Source: Pseudocercospora fijiensis CIRAD86
Taxonomy: Eukaryota > Ascomycota > Dothideomycetes > Mycosphaerellales > Mycosphaerellaceae
Assembly (NCBI RefSeq): GCF_000340215.1
Contig: NW_006921533.1
Location: 2,419,386 to 2,483,385 of the forward strand
Direction: 5' to 3'
DNA: 64,000 bases
Part shown: positions 19,478-29,057 of the stretch, in pieces
Position numbering within the stretch: the first letter of the stretch is position 1
Layout: every line of letters starts with the position of its first letter
Notes under the pieces: model-generated
The model's database searches: none
Told to the model about the DNA's origin: nothing
Seen by the model: only the letters and a program-made list of their open reading frames with translations
Made by a program: the position numbers and the translations under genes

Positions 19478-19877
19478 AGTTCATAGAGAGCCGAAATCTT
19501 AACGACACATCATTGTTTTTGCATCAAATTCTCAATGGACGGCAGGGAAGACAAGCTCTTGCATAGCGGTTGGTATATTGCGTACACTATAAGATGCTGC
19601 ATGGATAGCGGTCGTATCAGATACAGAAGTCGAGTTGTTTGTCTTTCTAGATGTTCTGTGCTCGCCCCCTTTCTTTTCAAAGAATGTTTTGTTATTTTGC
19701 TCCTTTCTGTCTCATAACGCTTTCAAAGGGTATCGTGTCGTAAAGCAAAGATGGATTCTCAAAAATCCACCTCGATCTCCGCGGAGATGAATATGATGTG
19801 TCCAGCACTTAAGGACCCACGTATCATACAAAATGTACGTTGTCATCTTGTTGTCGTTGGTGGCGAGAAAATGTTTC
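19478..19877. other. Intergenic, convergent 3' flanks
   Basis: About 400 bp between the F-box gene and the Q/N-rich membrane protein gene, which converge. No feature recognised. Confidence 0.5.
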
Positions 19878-21830
19878 TCAAATCTTCTCCTTCATCTCAA
19901 TGGCAGTGACGTCAGTGCCATTGATATTCGTGCTCGGCCGCAGAGAATTCGCCCCTTTCGGCGGCGTCCAAGTCTCCATTTTCGACGGCTGGGGTTTCGA
20001 ATTATTCGGTTTGAACATGCCGGACAGAGCATGACCATGTCCGTGATTTCCTTTCTTCCCCTCACGTGGCTTCGAAGCCTTTCTCGCAGGCACAGCAGCA
20101 TCGGAGGTCAGAACAGGCGTCGTAGCCTGGTTCTTCAGGAGAGGTTTATGGCCACCAGCAGACTCTGCAGGATCTTCTCGTTGGTTACGTAACCACGCTG
20201 CGAGACTTGCGCCTCCCGGGTAGCTTTGAAGAGATGCTCGAGCGTTGGATGGGACTATGCGTGGTGTGGGGGGAGCGTTGGAGTTTGACCAGCTCCAACG
20301 ATCTGGGTTTTGGGTTTCTTCGGGTGAGTCTCCTTCGCCTTTGAGGGGCCATTCGTTGTCACTGGCTCCGGATAAGTCTGTTGAGCGGCGAGTGAAGAGA
20401 CCGAGGCCGGGGTTGTGTGCGTTGGATTCTTTCATGACCGGGAGATCCAGCATGGTTGCGCTTGACCTTTCTTGAGGTGCCATGTGAGCCTGAGGTGGCT
20501 GCGATAGAGGAGGCGAGAGTTGAGTGGATGCTTGTAGTGCTTCGGGTGACCCGACTTTCGGGGGATGTAAGGACTTCCAAGCTTCAGGTGCGCTCAGCGG
20601 GCTCCTTTGGGCAGCATGAGGAGGATCTCTGGCTGCTTGGTTCGCCATGTTAGTTACGGAGTCGTGGCCAGCTGATCGTACAGAGAAGCGGTCACTGCGG
20701 TATATCGGTAGAGTTGCCATGTTGTCGTTACCTGCCGGAGGGTGGAGAATCGTGCTGTTGGATGGCGACTTGGAGCGCGCGGAGGAAGCGCGCTTGCGTC
20801 TTCTCCACAGGATGTAAATGATAACGGCGAGAATCAACACGCCTCCTGTGGCTCATGTCAGTATCTCGCATATGAAAAAAAAAGTCGTTGATGCATCATA
20901 CCGACACTCGCTCCAATAGCGATTCCCTTGACGGTACCATCTGATATCCCCCCTCCGCCCTGTTGGTTTTGATCCCTATTGTTGTCATATCGCTGATTAC
21001 GGTTGTTGTCGTTGTTCCCTAGAAAGAAATATCGTATTAGATACTTTGTCGCGTGTGGTCGGTCAGCTTGAGTGCCTACCCCTACCATTTCCATTGTAGT
21101 CGTTATTCGACCCATTATTTCCCCGGTTTGAGTTATTGTCGTTGTTACCTCCCCGTGAGCCTTGGTCACCTTGTTGGTTGTTCTGATCGTTTCCTCCCCG
21201 CTGCCCATTCGACTGTCCCGTTGGCATAGGGCTAACTATTGCAATACCACCGCCAAACGGCCCTCCTGTATTTGAGCCTTGATTGCCATTAGTTGAGCTT
21301 TGAGTCTGGACTAAAAGGACAAGTGTCTGTGTAGGGGCCGATCCAACTGTCGGCGTTCCTCCAAAGTTGTTATTTGAGCCCTGTTGCCCGAGAGAAGACG
21401 ATGGACCATTCGAGCCCGAGTTCTGCTGATTGTTGGAATTCTGCTGTCCCTGCTGTCCCTGCTGTGATGTTCCCGATGTCTGCTGGCCTTGTTGACCGGT
21501 GTTCGTCTGTGACTGACCCTGCTGGGTCCCAACATTGTTGCCAGATTGACCAGATTGACCGGATTGACCAGATTGACCGGATTGACTCTGCTGAGAACCA
21601 TTCTGACCGTTGTTATTAGTCGAGTCTCTCTGGTTCGAAGACCATTGCTGTGACTGATTACTTTGGCCGTTGGACGAGCCGCTGGACTGTCGGTCTTGAT
21701 TGTTTTGTCGCCGCTCCATTGAGTAGTATGGCGAAGGGAGGCGTACGCGATAGTAAAGCCCTCGACCAGGGAGATACCTCTGACCGTAAAGCGAAATCCT
21801 CCAGAAAGTCAGTTGTGGGGAGCTGCACTT
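19878..21830 (-). CDS. Single-pass membrane protein with Q/N/G-rich ectodomain; 5' end unresolved
   Basis: Exons seen: (21830 or earlier)-21086, 21018-20902 and 20845-19878. Introns 21019-21085 (GTAGGG...TAG) and 20846-20901 (GTATGA...CAG) join in phase. The first in-frame ATG is at 21719 (572 aa), but the frame is open a further 37 codons upstream and reads like protein (QLTFWRISLYGQRYLPGRG), so a 5' exon, perhaps with a signal peptide, is probably missing; its donor was not found. The ectodomain is a low-complexity Gln/Asn/Ser/Gly tract with a SGQ repeat. One membrane helix (GVLILAVIIYILW) is followed by RRRKR and a Pro/Ser-rich cytoplasmic tail of about 300 residues. The layout resembles fungal wall sensors or Mid2-like proteins, but no family is identified. 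Confidence 0.7.
21541..21585 (-). repeat. 9-bp minisatellite, five copies, coding SGQ repeats
   Basis: Five tandem copies of CCAGATTGA or CCGGATTGA, read on the reverse strand as Ser-Gly-Gln repeats in the membrane protein ectodomain. The nine-base period keeps frame, so length changes would be tolerated. Confidence 0.9.
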
Positions 21831-23695
21831 CTAGTATGGTGGGAAAGTGTGCGTGATCATGAAAGTGGTGGCCAAGAGAGAAGGTTTGGAAGAGAGGCGT
21901 TCGGTTGCTCTGCATGGGAGAATCGACAAGCAGATCCAATACCCTTCCAGCGATCTTAAAGTCAACATAGCTCGTGCTGGCATTGTAACATGCTGAGAGC
22001 TTGCAGTGATGCGTCCTTCTTCATCAGGGTCGAAACAAGATGCCGCATAGCAAGACAGGCTTTCGATGATGCGGTCGAACTACATCATCAGCCTGGCTGC
22101 ATTGCGGTTCGCCAGCATATCCTGGCTGATCTGGGCTTCAAGCATTTAATATATGGTTTGATCGGGACCAGCCAAGGGTCTCTGCTTGCAGCACAGACTG
22201 AGTAGCGCAAGGATGAGGTACACAAATTGCTTCCAGGCTGCACAGACCAAGAGAGCGAAGTAATAGTTCGGCACATAACTCCCGACAGCAAAGTGGAGTT
22301 AGACCTTCCTTGGGGTTTCATCTGTCTGAAACAACTGAGCTCCCAATGTTCAGGGCGAACCCAGCAGCAAACCGGTTAGCCCCGTATACTTGACTGTCAT
22401 ATCGGAAGGTATGCCTGAGAGAGCTCGGGACGCGGTTCAATGAAGAAGGGCCAACGACTGTCACATCGTCATTTTGCAGAGAATTGGGATCAATCTAAGC
22501 TGCTACGTCAGGGAGTGAAAGCAGGCTCTCATCAAGTACGTTTCATAGGGTGGAGAGATCTACATACAGTGATCTTATGCAGTAGAAGCAGAAGACCAGC
22601 GTACGATGAGCTCCCCGTCCAAAAGACGATGCCTCGCTTCTTGTAGCCTGACTTTTCCCTCCATGTGCTCGAACGTATTGATCATCCAGCCAATCCGATG
22701 CTATAGAAATGTCGGGTGATGGAAGCTCAGGAGGGTGAGGGCGGGCCGATAGCTAGCATGAGTCGCCGTGGCCGCTTATTAGAGTTATGTCAGGCACGAT
22801 AAGTATCGAGGCTTCGAAAGACAATCGCTTGGCACGAAGTTCATCAAGTATGCGTAGTGGTATCCTCGCTCGTTGGACGTTTCTCGAACAGCGCCGACTA
22901 TGCTCCCAAACAGATGGCTGTACCGAAGTTCTGAAGGGCCAAGTGTGGTCGTTCAGAAGCATCCTGTCGCCAACCATTTCTGCCAGCCATGCAGGGATAT
23001 CGACGCAGGGCCACTACGAACTGGGGCAAAGGCAAAATTGGTGGCGGTTCTGCAGGTCGACAGGAACAGTCGACTCTGGAGCACTAACGAGAATCCGTCG
23101 CACATGTCGTCTGCACGTCAACTGCACGTGGTGCTGAAGCGCTGACGCTGGCGCGAAGATGAACAACCAGCGGAAAAGAAAAGGAAAGAAAAGAAAAGAG
23201 AAGAAAAGATAATAGCGAGAACGACCTCAGGCACTCGGCTAGCCAAGCCTTGGCGGTGTGGCGTCAAGTGATGAAGCCACACGGACCGGATTCACAGCAC
23301 AGCACAGCAGCTCATCGCAAAGAACAATCCCGATCATGATGTGAAGAACCGCGTCTCAGGCGTCAAATGCCGAATGGAAGGGAGTATGGTACAGTAGACG
23401 CTGGCTGTACAGGTTCAGGTTCAGCTCTTCCATTGTGGCGCTGCATACACTTACATGTGCTCCACTGCCCAGCCGGCAGCTGCAGCTGCGTCATTCGTTC
23501 GGGCTGTGCGAATGGACGACTGATCACTCAGCCCCTCATCGCGTTGACCGAGCTCGATATAAGTCAAGCACTGCGCCTGTCTTGCTCTCCACTCTCCATT
23601 CTGATCCTGAATCACACACACACTCCTCTCATCAGCGGCAAAGCGCCATACCTCCCACACAAATCGACCGTCTCCATCACAATCACAGCATAACC
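21831..23695. other. Long intergenic region, 1.9 kb, no gene recognised
   Basis: This holds the unresolved 5' part of the Q/N-rich membrane gene and the promoter of the glycine-zipper gene. Short frames only. A polypurine tract lies near 23165-23213 and a CAGCA run near 23296-23311. Confidence 0.45.
23165..23213 (+). repeat. Polypurine (A/G) tract
   Basis: A nearly pure A/G stretch built from AAAAG and GAAAAG units, about 500 bp upstream of the glycine-zipper gene. It could exclude nucleosomes in a promoter, which is inference. Confidence 0.7.
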
Positions 23696-24340
23696 ATGTC
23701 CGGGCCCTACGATAATCAAGGCGGCTACGGCTACAGCCAAGGAAATTATAACCAGGCTTATCAAAGCTACGATCCGAACTATCCACAGAACGGCGCCGGC
23801 TACCAGGGCCAGCCTCAGCAAGGCTCATACCCGCCTTACGGCGCACAGCAACAATATGGAGGACAGCAGCAACAATACAGCGCTCCTCCCGCTCCAGACT
23901 ACGCTGGAGGTCAATATCATCAAGGCCAACAGAGCGGCGCGCCCCACTATGGTGGCTACAACAACGGCCAGTCTCACAATAATCAGTCTTACGGGCAGCC
24001 TCACAATCAGTCCTACGGCCAGACACCGGGCGGAGTTGCTCCCCCTCCACAAGGCTATGCTTTCAACGACAACCAACAGCAGTATCTGCAACAACATCCT
24101 CCCTCGAACCCAAGCGATCCCATGAATCCATACGGATATACTCGAGATCCAGCCGATCCAAATAACCCGCAAGAAGGCGAGCGAGGCTTCATGGGAGCTG
24201 TTGCAGGGGGACTTGGTGGTGGGTTCCTAGGCCACAAAGCCGGACATGGAATCCTTGGTGCTCTCGCTGGCGCCTTTCTCGGCAGCAAGGGCGAGGACAA
24301 GTGGAAGGAGAGCCACAACAAGCCACACAACCGATACTGA
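23696..24340 (+). CDS. Glycine-zipper protein with Tyr/Gln-rich N-terminus
   Basis: A 214-aa single-exon protein; the ATG at 23696 is chosen because the sequence upstream in frame is 5' UTR-like. Residues 1-140 are rich in Tyr, Gln, Gly, Asn and Pro (repeats such as NNQSYGQ and QQQYGG), a disordered prion-like composition. Residues about 160-200 form a glycine-zipper helix hairpin (GAVAGGLGGGFLGHKAGHGILGALAGAFLGS). The C-terminus is charged (GEDKWKESHNKPH). Proteins of this shape are common and abundant in fungi; some respond to stress, but no biochemical role is established and none is claimed. A TATA-like ATATAA lies at about 23558. Confidence 0.75.
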   Translation: MSGPYDNQGGYGYSQGNYNQAYQSYDPNYPQNGAGYQGQPQQGSYPPYGAQQQYGGQQQQYSAPPAPDYAGGQYHQGQQSGAPHYGGYNNGQSHNNQSYGQPHNQSYGQTPGGVAPPPQGYAFNDNQQQYLQQHPPSNPSDPMNPYGYTRDPADPNNPQEGERGFMGAVAGGLGGGFLGHKAGHGILGALAGAFLGSKGEDKWKESHNKPHNRY

Positions 24341-25227
24341 GCGTCTCCATTCTCCGTAGGTTCAAGGCAGCGCAAATTACTCGCTGGACATAAACTATGG
24401 CCTTTCCCTCAGGCCACATCTTGGGGCTGTTCATTAGACGGGTTTCATCAAAGCATTGTTTCTTCTATGCGAGGCGTTCGGGGGGTCTGAGATCGTTAAA
24501 ATGAAACACGACACTACCTAGCAATTAGCAGAGAAGAATCGGACCAGAGAATGACAAATTGATATACTTCTCCAGCATAATCGCATGTATTCTTGAGATA
24601 CACTTCACATGCCTACTGCCGCATACTTCTCCAGCATCATCTTTCCAAACTCTCTGCTGACGTCGCAGCAATTAAAGCATTGGCAAGACCTCGATTTGAT
24701 TGAACTGCCCTAGGGTAGAATAGCTGCTTATCTGCACGTCCCATTCGATCCAATCCTCGATAATAATTGCTCGTACCCGTGTATGTATCCATCGATGCAC
24801 GTCACAATCACCATGCTTTCAAGGAGTCAAGCCCTCAAGGGTTCGAGTCATGGTTCATATGCTGATCGGCCGACGGCGGTAGATGAGAGTCAACAGGCAA
24901 TTGGGTTCGTGCGTAATGATGCGTCCCGATGCGAGAACCACTCGGACTCGGTTCTTCGATTCGGACTGCATTGTGCCGACAGCGGCTACCAGGCAAACTT
25001 CACGACACCCAGCACAACAAGAGCCGTGTGCCTACAAGAGTCTGGTGGCAATGCATTGTCACTGGCTTTGCACCGGCCTCGGCATGAGAACCATCACCAA
25101 CTGAAATGCATATCTACACGATGGACACGAAGCCCAATGAGGTCAGCCAGAATGAATCTCCATGATGTCCACTGTCAATGTCCAGCACTTCGTCCTTCTG
25201 CCTTGCGCCCCCGCATTATTCCTCGGA
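24341..25227. other. Intergenic up to the pogo-like element
   Basis: No gene recognised. A short direct repeat (ATACTTCTCCAGCAT) occurs twice near 24565 and 24627. Base composition becomes strongly TpA-rich only after about 25260, inside the transposon. Confidence 0.5.
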
Positions 25228-25229
25228 TA

Positions 25230-25243
25230 CCGTAGAAACTGGT
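25230..25243 (+). repeat. Left terminal inverted repeat of pogo-like element
   Basis: CCGTAGAAACTGGT, preceded by TA at 25228-25229; its reverse complement is at 28864-28877. Confidence 0.88.
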
Positions 25244-25288
25244 TATTGCGCCCATGGGCTTATTACTGTATTGTATTAGACCACCGAT

Positions 25289-25321
25289 ATTATTAGGTGG
25301 GCCTACCTGCCAAGGTGGGCT
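25289..25321 (+). repeat. Subterminal direct repeat, left copy
   Basis: A 33-bp sequence beginning ATTATTAGGTGGGCCTA and ending GGTGGGCT; the right copy at 28808-28840 differs at four positions. A partial third copy (ATTATTAGGTGGGC) is at 28756-28769. They may be transposase binding sites. Confidence 0.75.
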
Positions 25322-26004
25322 TAGTAACCAGTGAAAACCTTGTCGCGTCGCGCTCTCGTGCCTATAGACCTCGAATTTAGTGCTATTATAGGTCGACGAT
25401 ATATCTATAGTATAGCAGCCTTGAAGGTGTTGTTATAGTAGTTGTTATTATCTCAATAGCGCCTAGTAATCTATAGAAGGTAGCGAGGTCTACCTAGTCT
25501 AATCGGTCTACCCTAAAAGCGAGCTCTTCTAAGGCTACGAAGAAGCTATTTATACTACGATTAAAGCAGTAAGAGATCTTCGGTTATAACCTATTATAAG
25601 CAGGCGCGAGCGAGTCGTTCTCGAAGAAGCCGGTAGTAGATTTAGAGGCGATTCTAAGGCATATTAAGGGTAGTAAGAAGGTCGTTTTACCTAGCAAAGC
25701 GGCTATTAGAACTAGACCTAAATTGAAGTCGTAGGCTTACTCGTATTCTTAGGCTAAGCGCCGGAGGTTAAAGGTGCTAGAGACTAACAAGGCGCGCGCT
25801 CCTAATAGCGATACGGACTCGCTCGGCAGTCGCCTATACTAGGTAACAATAGAAGATTCGATAGTAAAGGAAATAATAAAGTAGGTCGCCGCTAGCGAGC
25901 TTAATAAGTCTAAAGATAAGGAGCCTAACCTAGAGGCGCCGATTAACGCGTATAACGAGCTTACTAACGGAAGCGATATTAATAAAGGTAGAAGAGTTAC
26001 TATA

Positions 26005-27477
26005 GCCGAGACGAAGGTTAGTATACGGCGGAGGTCCTACGTCCGAGAATTTAAGCTATACGTTGTTAGTTATAGGAGGTCTAAGAAGGCGCTATATCGA
26101 CTTAAAGGAGGCAAGGTTAAGGTCGGGCCTGTATCTATTAACAAGACTGCTCGGAAGTTTAAAATAGACCGCAAACAGGTGCGAGAATAGTGTGCTAATA
26201 AGGACAAGATTCGAGCCTTAAGGAAGGATAGTCGTTAGACTAGCAATAGTAAGAGATTAGCCCTCTATCTACAACTCGAGGCCGCCCTTTATAAGGGCAT
26301 AACCTAGGCACGTAAGTAGGGCATTAGAGTAAACAAGGCCTAGATTCTAAGAGCCGCTTAGAAGATATATGCTACGCTATATCTAGAGAAGGTTTACAAG
26401 CTTAATAGTCGCCTAGAATACGTCGATTTCAAGTTCTCTAAGGGCTAGTTCTCCGGCTATAAGCGACGTTAGAATATTAGTCTTCGGCGGAAGACAAAGA
26501 CGGCTTAGAAGGCGCCTAAAGAGCTTGTACTGTTTATAATCTCGTAGCTCTAATTCAACCGTCGAAATAGTATTTATCGACCTAGTAAGACACCTAATCT
26601 AGTTACGAAGGGTCGCTATTCCCCTAGACAGATTAGTAATATAGATTAATCGCTATTACCCTTCGACTTCCGCGCTAATAAGACGTACGATAACAAAGGC
26701 GCTAAGACGGTACGAGTAAAGGTTAGAAAGTCTAGATAGGATAAGAGACAAGCGACTTTCTAAGGCGAGGTCTATAGTAATAGTATACAACGAGGCAAGC
26801 CGCTTATTGTTTTCCGTAGTAGTCTAAAGTATCTCGATTTACTATACGGTAAGTACGAGAAGAAGTTCTACGATACTAGCGTTTATGTGCTATTCTAAGA
26901 GAAGGCCTAGGTAGACGAGGATATAATACTTAAGTAGATTAAGAAGTTATAGAAGTTCTTATATATACCTAGCCTCGGAGAGACTAAAGATATGCCTCGT
27001 TTGCTTATATTAGACGTCTACTCGGTATAGAAGACTAAACGAGTCTTGAACCGCTTCCGTAAGCTAAATATAGTTACTTCCTTTATTCCTAGTAGCTATA
27101 TAGGCTATATCTAGGCACTCGACGTATCTATTAACAAGCTTCTTAAATTGTATATTAAAGAAGCCTACGACGACTATATCTTCTATTACCCTAAGAAGAT
27201 TAACTAGCCTATATACGAGCGGCGTGTTTTTATAACTAAATAGGTAGCAATAGCCTAGAGGCGGATCTACGTTAAGAAGAAGGACCTTATTATTAAGACC
27301 TTTAGTAACCTAGGTCTCACTCTTCCGACTAATAGCTTAGAAGACAACAAGATCTAGATTAAGGATCTACCTAACATTAAAATTGGTAACTATAGGCGTA
27401 AGAATATCGCTACGGTCGACGCGGAAGTCTTAGAGGTTACTTACGAGACTATATTCAACCCTCAAATACCCGACTAA
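26005..27477 (+). pseudogene. RIP-killed pogo/CENP-B-type transposase
   Basis: One reading frame can be followed from about 26005 to the stop at 27475-27477 through many internal TAG/TAA codons. The N-terminal part has the helix-turn-helix and CENP-B/Tc5-like DNA-binding pattern (TARKFKIDRKQVRE, then GIRVNKA, FSGYKRR, ISLRRKT). The catalytic DDE_1 domain follows: first Asp in NID at 26644, second in RLLILDVY at 27013, third in ALDVSINK at 27121, all in the same frame, with 35 residues between the second and third, as in pogo elements. The late motifs RRVFITK and DLIIKTFSNLGL also fit the family. There are too many stops for a functional protein. Exact start is unknown. Confidence 0.82.
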
Positions 27478-28149
27478 CTAATTAAAGAAGAGGAAGGTAT
27501 AGAACTCGGTCCCCTAGACTACATACTAGCATTCTAGCTACTAGTAGAGCTTTAAGAACAGCTTAATAATATACACGTTAACCTTACCGCCGACAGTAAT
27601 AACGAGGGCCGTATAAGGGACTAGTTTAAGTTAAATAAGGACGCAGAACATAAGTCGGACGTTAAAGACTAAAAGTGGCTTCTTTACGAGCTTGAAGCTA
27701 AGATTAGCTTCTATCGATTAGCTTCTATACTATACTACCCTTTGACTTTTATATCTTATAATGTTAGATAGGATTGTAGTATACATTTATACGAAGCGGC
27801 GCCGCTACTGTTTGTCTTATTTAGACTATTGTAGCATATAGAATGTATTAGTAAAGGTTTATAATAATCGTAGAGTAAAGCTTCGGTTAAAGTCGGCCGA
27901 GCTTCTTCCCCGCTAATTCTATAGAATTTCGAGAATCCGAGATTCTACTAGTTTACCGCCGGTTTCTTAACTATTACTTAACCGATTTACTTCGTTCTTT
28001 TTTTATATAAAAGCGCGTATAATAAAGAAAAATATAACAGATCGAGCGAGTAATTACGTAGTAATACTAGGTATTAGTGTAGAATCTAAGATTTTAGAAA
28101 GCCGCTAAGACCCCGTATACCTTAGGTACTAACAAAGCCCCCTATTATA

Positions 28150-28620
28150 TATTCCATTACTTCTAAGACAACTAAACCACTAACAATAACCTCTATGCCT
28201 TAATCTTTATTATATGCTAATACATAGTAAGCATATCGCGTACGGCGGCCTTTAGCGACGCTAATTCCTCCTTAATCTAGGTTAATTCCGCCTATATTTA
28301 CGCATTTCTATCGCGCTAAAGCGACGGCGGTAATAGAGTGTCGCGATAGGCGTAGAACGGCACTTCTAGACCCTCCCTTACTAATCTACGCTAGTATTCC
28401 TTACGAGCCTCTATTTGGTCTACCTCTAGCTACATTTACTAAGTAAACGGCCTCTACGGAGTCTTTAAACTCGAGGTTTCCGAGCCGGCCGGTAGCGACG
28501 ACAATAGCTCGATTTTGATGCCTTTAGACGGCTTAGAAGGCGTATATTCAAACTAATAGTATTAGTAGGCTTCCGACACCTTACCGAGCCTTTACCTACG
28601 TCTATTCGCGCCGTATTATC
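28150..28620 (-). pseudogene. Reverse-strand relic gene inside the pogo-like element
   Basis: A single reverse-strand frame reads as protein for about 150 codons when TAG/TAA are treated as mutated codons: FEYTPSKPSKGIKIELLSS, then a segment LEVDQIEARKEY, then REGLEVPFYAYRDTLLPPS and AELT-IKEELASLKAAVRD. Stops are spaced as if they replaced Gln or Trp. The end looks helical and may be a coiled coil. I do not recognise the family; it may be an accessory gene of the element or part of a second, older insertion. Confidence 0.55.
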
Positions 28621-28807
28621 CGCTATACTATATCGATTAGTCGACTATATAAGAGATAGAACAAGGCTAAGAACGACCCTAGTTTGAACACAGAAATAGC
28701 CTCCGGAGAGAGCCGTTTCCATAAAAACCACGCTTTCTACGGCCTCGAATATGCTATTATTAGGTGGGCTTCTTGACTACCCAAGACCTCGGATACATAC
28801 ACACCAA

Positions 28808-28840
28808 ATTATTAGGTGGGCCTATCTGCAGGGGTGGGCT
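28808..28840 (+). repeat. Subterminal direct repeat, right copy
   Basis: Same orientation as the left copy at 25289-25321, 29 of 33 positions identical, about 25 bp inside the right inverted repeat. Confidence 0.75.
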
Positions 28841-28863
28841 ACGTTGCCGCCCTGGGCTTCTTC

Positions 28864-28877
28864 ACCAGTTTCTACGG
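28864..28877 (-). repeat. Right terminal inverted repeat of pogo-like element
   Basis: ACCAGTTTCTACGG, the exact inverse of the left repeat, followed by TA at 28878-28879. Confidence 0.88.
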
Positions 28878-29057
28878 TAACGACGAGAGCACGTACCGAC
28901 TTCGTACGGTGGAGGATCGCAGCATCTTCGGGCCTTTTGATGGAGCGTAATGCAGTGTGACAACGGCCAAGAAGACCGGTGCTAAAGCAGCGGAATGGGG
29001 ATGTAAAGGTCAAATCAATCCCACCAGAGAATGGCTGATCATAGCAGGATCGTGACA

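Larger units (their letters stand above)
25228..28879 (+). mobile_element. Pogo-like Tc1/mariner DNA transposon, complete but RIP-degraded
   Basis: The element (25230-28877, plus TA on each side) has perfect 14-bp terminal inverted repeats CCGTAGAAACTGGT and is flanked by TA, the target duplication of the Tc1/mariner superfamily. Inside lies a forward transposase relic and a reverse-strand relic gene. The body is strongly TpA-rich and CpA-poor: the 60 bases from 26041 contain no CpA, one TpG and nine TpA. Stops are almost all TAG or TAA where Gln or Trp would be expected. This is the signature of repeat-induced point mutation. The last 60 or so bases at each end look less mutated. No other copy can be checked in this window. 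Confidence 0.88.

Noticed and set aside
24815..24870. GGGTTCGAGTC, similar to the B box of a tRNA gene
   Set aside because: No A box at the right distance and no cloverleaf arms could be formed.
25289..28840. Long terminal repeats of a retrotransposon
   Set aside because: The direct repeats are only 33 bp and lie inside perfect inverted repeats with TA on both sides; the internal relic is a pogo transposase, not gag-pol.
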